The translations under genes and the position numbers were made by a program. The notes beneath the pieces were generated by a model. It saw nothing but the letters and a program-made list of their open reading frames with translations, ran no database searches and was not told where the DNA came from. A stretch of 64,000 nucleotides of DNA, taken from contig NC_066847.1 of NCBI RefSeq assembly GCF_001640805.2, positions 22,931,504-22,995,503 of the forward strand, written 5' to 3'. Within the stretch, counting starts at the first letter, position 1, and the number at the start of each line of letters is the position of its first letter. Positions 57,288 through 64,000 of this stretch are shown here, in pieces. This DNA comes from Lates calcarifer (lineage: Eukaryota > Chordata > Actinopteri > Centropomidae).

Positions 57288-60200
57288 CACTTCTTGCCAC
57301 GTCTCTCGTACCTCCAGCAGAGAGGTAAGTATGTCCGTACTCCGTCAGAGGAGCTCATTGTGGTTAACGACATGACTCGTCCTTTTTCAACTGCGACACC
57401 CTTTATCCTCTCAAGGACTAATCAGATACGCTCCCCTTGGACAAAGTCCCCATGAAGCCTCTCTAACTTCCTCATGAGCTTGTGTGTCATTTTGTGTGCA
57501 AATTTGTAGCAACTGGACATATTTGTCAGGGGGGACACCTACTGTTTGACAGGGTGTTGCTTGTGTACTAGAGATCAGTGGCTCCCACTGCAGCAGATAA
57601 AAACCTTTCTGAGAGGACACCAAACCTTTGCTTCTATCCAACAACCTACTTTGAGGTCAGATAAGGGGCCATCAAAAAATTATGTGTGTCGATGGGGGCT
57701 AAATTTATCATCTTATTTTATTCTCTATTTTGTTAATATCCTCTTTGGACTCTTGTTTTGACTGGGAAAAATCTGCAGTACCCTCCCCCACATCTCAAGA
57801 CAATATGGTAAACATAAGAAAACAGTACAAGAAAAATCCTACCACTCCCTGCTTCTGAGAAAAGAACTGTTATTACAGCTACCGCAGAAGTGAAAATAAA
57901 GCTCTGATACAGCAACAGGAATGTTTTCCTCTGCAAATAGCCAAATAGGCAACTTGCAACTATTTTTCAGATAATAATCCTACAAAATGTTAAGACTTCC
58001 CTCCCTTCAGCAAAAAAGAAAAAATAGCTCACTCTGTCCTTTTTATGCACCAACTCTCCCCATAATAATTTTTATACCGTCCCTAATGAAACACAACACA
58101 AGGCGCAATGTATAATACATATAAGTAACATGAGCCACATACATTATACACAGGCTCACTATGGAAATCACGGACATGCTCCCTGTGCTTGGCAGTAATT
58201 CATATGATCCATGCATAAATACATGCTACAACAGGTAGACATGCTTTGCCTGCCTGACATTGTAGTTTTACACACATGCTACTTCCATGTTACCACTTTG
58301 TGCAGTCCCCTTCATCCATCAACACGCACTTATTTATCCAGTTTCATTACCCCACAACCTCGCCCTCCTCCCATCCCCTCAGTAAGTCAGACTGCTGGTT
58401 GAGACAGCAGCCATCTGCAGTGCGTTATAGCCGACTCGCCTCCTCTCCTGGAAGGGGGGCATATATCAGAATTGTGCTGATTTGGCACTGTCAGTCGTGG
58501 CGTTCTTTATCATCCACCGCACAGTGCTGCTCTCCTGCCAGAACAGACAGCTGAACGTCTGACAGTTGCAAGGTGTGCAGGGCAAGGATAATGTACATGG
58601 GAGGAAGGGCTATCTGCCTTGCCTCATTCATTCCCCTCATACACCGAAGATTGTTTATACCAGTGACCTGTTATACTTGGCTTGTTTTCCAGCCTGGCAG
58701 ATGCTGCACGCTCTGCATATGTGGGAGCAGATTCTTATACGAACATTCATCCACATGCAAGTATGCTGCACTAAAAGACCCCAACCTCTCCCGGTATAAA
58801 TCATCACAGGTTCCTTGAAGCACGTTTTTTTTTTTTCGCCTTTGCGTACATACACTAAGTTCTAAAAACATGTGTGATGAGTAGGAACGTACTGCCAAAA
58901 ATGATGCTGTCTCCGGTCTCTCGGGATATAGCGGCGAACTAGAGCATCCCGATCCCGAGACAGACAAGGCAGACATCATCCCAGACTGATGATGTCATCC
59001 CTGTGGAGCACTCCCAGTGCTTTGTCTCTCAGTGGCACTGCAGAGTGCAGCCGCAGGCACACACACATACATACAAACCCAGAATCACGCACACACACCT
59101 GTCTGTGACATTCTGTGTTTGTCACTCAGGTTCGGACACTTCTCATGCCAGAGAGAGCTGCTTTTTCTTGGTTTTCAAGCCAAAATGGCGTCCGGCTAGC
59201 CGCTATCTTGGAAAGCTGTTCTCGAGACATAGCCTACTGGCAAGGGGGCTGACAGAGGAGAGAAGGCAGGGACTCCTGCACTCTATAATCCATTCACAAT
59301 CACAGTCTATGTGCAGTAAATGTACAGCAATTTGTCTCTGTGACATTAACGCAGGATCAGATAGAATATATGTGCTGCACAAGCACATATTGCACACGAA
59401 CTCACTTCCAGTGCAAAGGGACAGTGCAGAACACACAGTACACATATCACAGCAGATAAACATATTCTGCATGTTGTTTCTATGCAAATTTAGGTGGCAT
59501 AGCATTACAGTATGATTGTGGCTACGGAGGAGGATGTGAAGAGTCCTGTAGTGCATGGGAGCTGTGAATAAGACAAGAATAGGATCAAAGCAGGAAAAAA
59601 AATCTGATGTACAGAGTACATGTCTAGAGTACCTGCTGCTAAAGTGAAATAGAGCAGTATATAAGCAATGTGGGTACATCATGAATATTCATCAGGTATT
59701 ATGAATGTATAGTGTAGCGTTTTTATTGTAACCTACATTTCTTAAAGGTTGGATCCTCGCCTTGCATATTTATAAAACAGAAGCCTCATCTGAGAGCCTT
59801 TTGAAAAAAGGTGAGGATGAGTTTGTCTTAATCGATTCCCATCACACGTTGTTTGTCGGTTCTTTGGTTTCTTTCAGGGAAAGGTGCTTTTAAAATTCTC
59901 ATTAAATGTTTACAAGAGATCGATGTGCTGACTTGTCCCTGTATTTTCCTCAGTTTCATGGCCTTTTCTTGTTTAGTTTGGTTTTGTTAGCCAGGATGTT
60001 CCATCAGGGAGGTGTTATTACAGGCCTCAGTCACTGCCCGCTCCTTTAGGCCAGGAACAATGTATTTTCTTTGTCAGTTAACCCTCATTTGCTCTAAATG
60101 TGTGACACATCAGCAATATTCTCTGTTGTACAACACGGTCAGAACACTTTAGGGCCATTAATGATGCTTACACATCAAGTGTAGTGTTTATGCTCCATCT

Positions 60201-60863
60201 CGCTCAACAGACAGCCAATCAGTGGCTCTAAATTAGATTTACTTTCATTTCTGAATTTCCCTCAGGGCCGTATGATTCTGTTATCCAACAAACATGACTG
60301 CAACTCTCTGTCCTCTTGGAGAGTAGCACAAATATTAGAATCAGACTGCCTATGGACATGTGAACTCACTAGGCAACCAAAAAGAAATGTGAAATGTATG
60401 AAAATGTCAGAAGACTGAAAAATATCACGCAACATTAAATTTGCAAAAGTGCATTTCTGAGTACGTCACTGGGTTTAAAGTGCCTCCATTTCTGCAACAT
60501 TTGAATTAGCTGGGCAGCTAACTGTGCATTGTCCACCGCTGATGTTCAGCTGTGTAATCAAGACTGATTCTTGTAACTGGTGAAGCTTTCTGGGATGAGT
60601 TTATTTAGTATATTTCGTTGTCACTCCAGCGGCAATTTACAGTTGTGTTGGAGCCAACGCCATAAATCCTGTAATCAATTTGATGATGGTATGATTGCTG
60701 TACACATAGGAGGAGGCAGTAATGTCAGGCTCTCAGGTTCATGAGACTCCTGGGCTTCATATTTTCTCTCTATTCTCATCCTATTATAGATTCTGACCCT
60801 CCCCCCCCATCCCCCACTTTCTGCTAGCCTCTCTGCCACCACCATCAGCCCCCCTCTCCCCCG
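57288..60863. other. Interval between let-7 and the simple-repeat block
   Basis: Presumed intron of the microRNA host transcript. A consensus donor GTAAGT lies at 57325-57330. Two short perfect stem-loops lie at 58919-58996. Nothing coding is recognised. Confidence 0.4.
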
Positions 60864-60875
60864 TCTCTCTCTTTC

Positions 60876-60958
<83 letters not shown>
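60864..60958. repeat. Compound (CT)n(CA)n microsatellite
   Basis: About 28 CT units, one interruption, then 18 CA units. Confidence 0.95.
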
Positions 60959-60961
<3 letters not shown>

Positions 60962-61078
60962 CCTCTCTTTCGTAGACACACATATAAACACACACACATG
61001 CACTCACTGCACTCTTATTCACTCTCTTTCCATCTCTCACACGTTTACACACATACACGTTGCTCACAGACTGGAGAG

Positions 61079-61080
<2 letters not shown>

Positions 61081-61110
<30 letters not shown>
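61081..61110. repeat. GT microsatellite
   Basis: 15 GT units, followed by ATGTGTATGG and a G homopolymer at about 61126-61136. Confidence 0.95.
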
Positions 61111-61119
<9 letters not shown>

Positions 61120-61433
61120 GTGGATGGGGGGGGGGGTTACTGGGCTAGTAGAGACGTGAGGCTTGAAAAACGTGAGAGGAAAAAGAGGGAGATGGAAGGT
61201 TGACGACTAGAGAGTGTAAAAGAGGGAGAGAGAAAGGAAGAGGAGAGACTTTGAGGTACAATGAAAGCAAAGAGAGGCAACTGGAGAGCATGAATGCAGC
61301 ACGGAGGGTAAATGAGTTTGTGTGTGTATGTGTCGTCCGTCATCTGTGGTGTGTGTGTGTGTGTGTAAGCAAGCATGTGAACGCACAAGTAAGCAAGCCT
61401 TTTCTCTCTTCTTCATTTTCCTCTCATTTGCAG

Positions 61434-61472
61434 CACTGTGTGTTCGTGACAGCAGCCCTGCGGAGACAAAAG
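61434..61472 (+). ncRNA. Candidate host-transcript exon A
   Basis: 39 bp between a strong pyrimidine-rich acceptor (TTTTCCTCTCATTTGCAG) and donor AAAAG|GTGAGG. Splice signals only. Confidence 0.35.
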
Positions 61473-61594
61473 GTGAGGAGCTGTATAGATGTCGGTGTTA
61501 GTCAGGTAGGTAGGTAGAGAACAGAATAATAGAATCAATACTATTGTCTGTAACCTACCTGCCGCTGGGCTCTCTGTCTGGCCCCGGCATAGAC

Positions 61595-61598
<4 letters not shown>

Positions 61599-61639
<41 letters not shown>

Positions 61640-61652
61640 AAGAGAGAGAGAG
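61599..61652. repeat. GA microsatellite
   Basis: About 25 GA units with two single-base interruptions. Confidence 0.95.
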
Positions 61653-62784
61653 CTGAGAGGAACCACAGAATCACTCTGACCAGGAAAGAAAAGAAATGAA
61701 GAGGCTGACTCTAAGGTGATTCTCTGTTTTTTTCACATTTTCATTTCTCACATTTTACAAGCTGAATGTAGATTAAGGATTGTGTGTGTTTTTTTTTTAC
61801 GCAGAGATGAAATTCATTTTTATCAGAAACTTTTTCATTAATAATTCTTTACATCTTTTGTGCAGGCATGTGTATGCGCTCTTGTAGCTGGATGTATTTG
61901 CAGTATAAATGTGACATTCTGCCTGTGTTTGCACACGCTGAAAAGCCTTTCAATTAGCATCTGGGCTGTGTGTTGTCGTCAGGTCATGTCTACGTTTCAT
62001 ATTTGACTTGCACCTTGTTTTAATTCTCACTTTACTCTCACACCTCAGATGACAATATGCTTCATTATAATTACCGTTTTCAATTTTTTTATACCAGGAG
62101 GTTAAATTAGTAAAATTAGCAGCTGTCAAGGAATGGCAGTGTTGTACAATGTGCATTTACTCCTGCTGCAGTTATCATGGATGTGTTCAACACAGAATTT
62201 TCAGTTTCCTGTTGATCAATTCACAGTTTTGTTTTACTGATGGAAGTATTTTAAAGTAAAGCAACCTCCACTGCAGACAAATCCATAAATCATTTCTGGG
62301 TGAAATTATCACACATATCAGCTATTCCACCTGCCACATCTTTCACATGCGACATTAATTAAGACGATCTCAAAATCGCACCTCTGTTTTCGAAAGATCT
62401 CAAGGCCTGTAGCTCATGAAGTCAACCTGTAGGTAAGACTTAATGTGCATTAATGCAGTTCAGTTTGATGCAGAACGTGACGCAGGCACATTTCACCTTC
62501 ATTCACATTCACACTGAGGCGGTTTACATGATGAAAACATGTTTCCCCCAACAGATGTGCCATAGAATGCGCTAATTTCTCTTTTCCACAACATATGAAC
62601 ATAATCAGTCTTCCCCGGTTAATGTGTGTCATTCTGTCTGTCTACCAGTGGGTGGCATCAACTTCTAATGTCTCTACGCAATGATTTTTCTCTCTTTTAT
62701 CACCAAAATATACAGGAAGTTTTACACTCATATTGTTTCAGTTTGACTTTTGACTAAAGTGTCATTATTTTATTTCACTTACAG

Positions 62785-62868
62785 GTGAACTGATGTCTTC
62801 AGTGCCCTCTTTGTCCTGCTCTTCATCTTTGTCTTCATAACCATCGAAAACTAATTTAATCTTCAATG
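62785..62868 (+). ncRNA. Candidate host-transcript exon B
   Basis: 84 bp flanked by TTATTTCACTTACAG and AATG|GTAAGT, both close to consensus. All three plus-strand frames contain stops, which fits a non-coding RNA exon. Confidence 0.4.
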
Positions 62869-63073
62869 GTAAGTTAGAACGCTGATTCTTTCCTGTTCTT
62901 TACATTGGACTGATAAAATATGGCATGACCTAGTAATAATAAGTACTGCATGAAGATATTGTCAGATCCGTTAAGACCTGTGCAACTCAGAAAGTCTCTC
63001 TCCGCATAGATGTGAACTGTAAATCCCTGTAAATTCATCTACACTGTAAATACATTTAAAATTTCCTTTACAG

Positions 63074-63154
63074 GGAGTTGTGGAGTTTTAAACAGTCATA
63101 CTTCAGAAAATGATCAAGAACTACAGATAAGTGTCCCTGTCTGTGCTGCATATG
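63074..63154 (+). ncRNA. Candidate host-transcript exon C
   Basis: 81 bp flanked by TTTCCTTTACAG and TATG|GTATGT, 205 bp after exon B. Its frames are closed by stops (for example TTTTAAACAG). It lies about 680 bp upstream of the miR-125a hairpin. Confidence 0.4.
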
Positions 63155-63825
63155 GTATGTGTTAGGCAAAGATTTAGGTGTCTTACATACATATAAAGGG
63201 TGGAGGTTAGTGTAGTTATTAAGAACTAAAGATAAATGTTAGTTTTAGTCACATAAGTTATGTCATATGCTATTATTTTGCAACTACAATGTTTCTTACG
63301 TATGTATGAACTTGATTTTTAAATACCTTTAGTTCACTGAGCTCTGAACAACTATTAGACTCTGTAATTTGTCAGTGCTGGTTCCGTAAATGATGTTCAA
63401 AATGCCCATGACATTTAACAACAGTTAGAAATGAATTGCTTCTTCCTAAATTAATTGCGTTTCCTCCACAATGTGTTCAACTGCTGCATTGTCGAGATTA
63501 TTTGCGCCTGCTGTGAAAAATGTTACTTTGCTACTGTTGCTCAGCAAAAACAAAAAGACTGGTGTGGGGGAAATGTAGACAAATATGTCACCATTATGTT
63601 TTAATTGAACTGATCGGTTCTGCCTCTGATCTGCAGCAAAACCAGAAGACCAGTCGGTGCCGCAGAATCCAAATGTCAGATGAGGTCATGTCTTTGTCTC
63701 GGTGCAGCGAAACAACCGCTCTGCGGTTCTTATTTTTATAAATATATTTCATCTCAACCCTGCCTTTTTGTACTTTAACTTGCTCTTTATTTAAATCCTC
63801 CCTGTGTATTTTCAGTTCACAGTAT
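63155..63825. other. Interval upstream of miR-125a
   Basis: No coding content. It ends with a strong 3' splice site, CCTGTGTATTTTCAG (AG at 63814-63815), about ten bases before the hairpin. Confidence 0.4.
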
Positions 63826-63903
63826 GCCCCTCTGTCCCTGAGACCCTTAACCTGTGAGGTCAAAGCAGGTCACAGGTGAGGTCCTCGGGAACAGGGCTGC
63901 ATT
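63826..63903 (+). ncRNA. mir125a: miR-125a microRNA precursor
   Basis: The 5p arm (63835-63856) is TCCCTGAGACCCTTAACCTG and two more bases, the miR-125a form with the seed CCCTGAG. The 3p arm (63872-63893) is ACAGGTGAGGTCCTCGGGAA and two more bases, matching miR-125a-3p with two substitutions typical of non-mammals. The arms pair through the stem, and the flanks GCCCCTCTG and ACAGGGCTGC extend it. The loop is about 15 nt (GGTCAAAGCAGGTC region). miR-125 is the vertebrate lin-4 homologue and is co-transcribed with let-7 in known clusters. Together with the let-7 gene it identifies this as the miR-125a-type cluster. It lies 100 bp from the right edge, so any host exons downstream are not visible. 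Confidence 0.94.
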
Positions 63904-64000
63904 CAGTTTCAGCGTCCTACGAAAAAGAAGCATTTTATCAAATACTTTCCCAACTTAAACGTCTGCTTTAATATTTGATATTTCCTTTTGTATTCTCATC

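Noticed and set aside
57060..57290. Minus-strand open frame with an exon-like shape (LEGCTVISVLFIMRNHTTNY) and a good donor
   Set aside because: It is the antisense of the let-7 hairpin; its apparent conservation comes from the microRNA on the plus strand.
60675..61067. 130-codon minus-strand open frame with Arg-Glu repeats
   Set aside because: Translation of the CT/CA microsatellite.
62785..62868. Hydrophobic short frame (FSALFVLLFIFVFITIEN) as a small membrane peptide
   Set aside because: No ATG in frame, a stop precedes the donor, and flanking candidate exons do not extend it.
1..64000. CRISPR arrays, bacterial operons, rRNA or tRNA genes, autonomous transposase or reverse-transcriptase genes
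   Set aside because: None seen; the genome type and gene structure are vertebrate, and repeats present are non-autonomous or simple.

Overview
The window is animal nuclear DNA from a ray-finned fish. It has AT-rich introns, GT-AG split genes, CpG-rich promoters, many GT/CA/GA microsatellites, and several interspersed repeats I recognise as common in percomorph teleosts; the percomorph placement is an inference from those repeats. No prokaryotic, plasmid or viral genes are seen.

Layout, left to right. (1) smg9 (nonsense-mediated decay) lies on the minus strand at about 34-4207. Ten coding exons are visible and the 3' part of the gene runs off the left edge. (2) A CpG-type divergent promoter region follows, then a plus-strand, single-coding-exon C2H2 zinc-finger gene (CDS 6550-8517). 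(3) kcnn4, the intermediate-conductance Ca2+-activated K+ channel KCa3.1, is on the minus strand from 28233 to about 10071. It has eight coding exons plus a probable terminal exon holding the stop codon. (4) A BTG/Tob-family antiproliferative gene, BTG3-like, is on the minus strand (CDS 32357-30476), with a non-coding first exon near 35.5-35.75 kb. (5) From about 36 to 64 kb there is no convincing protein-coding gene, but there are two microRNA genes on the plus strand: a let-7 hairpin at about 57.2 kb and a miR-125a hairpin at about 63.83 kb. Several short plus-strand blocks with good splice signals and no shared reading frame suggest a spliced non-coding host transcript.

Interpretation. SMG9 and KCNN4 are neighbours on human 19q13.31, and human chromosome 19 also carries the miR-99b/let-7e/miR-125a cluster. 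In human the BTG3 gene lies instead on chromosome 21, near the paralogous miR-99a/let-7c/miR-125b-2 cluster. This window therefore looks like the chromosome-19-type copy of an ancestral BTG-let-7-miR-125 neighbourhood that still keeps its BTG gene. I did not find the expected miR-99/100 member upstream of let-7.

The best leads are the microRNA locus and its unannotated host transcript, the position of both hairpins directly after strong 3' splice sites, and substitutions at regulatory sites in the channel (Gln where human KCa3.1 has His358, and no PKA motif).
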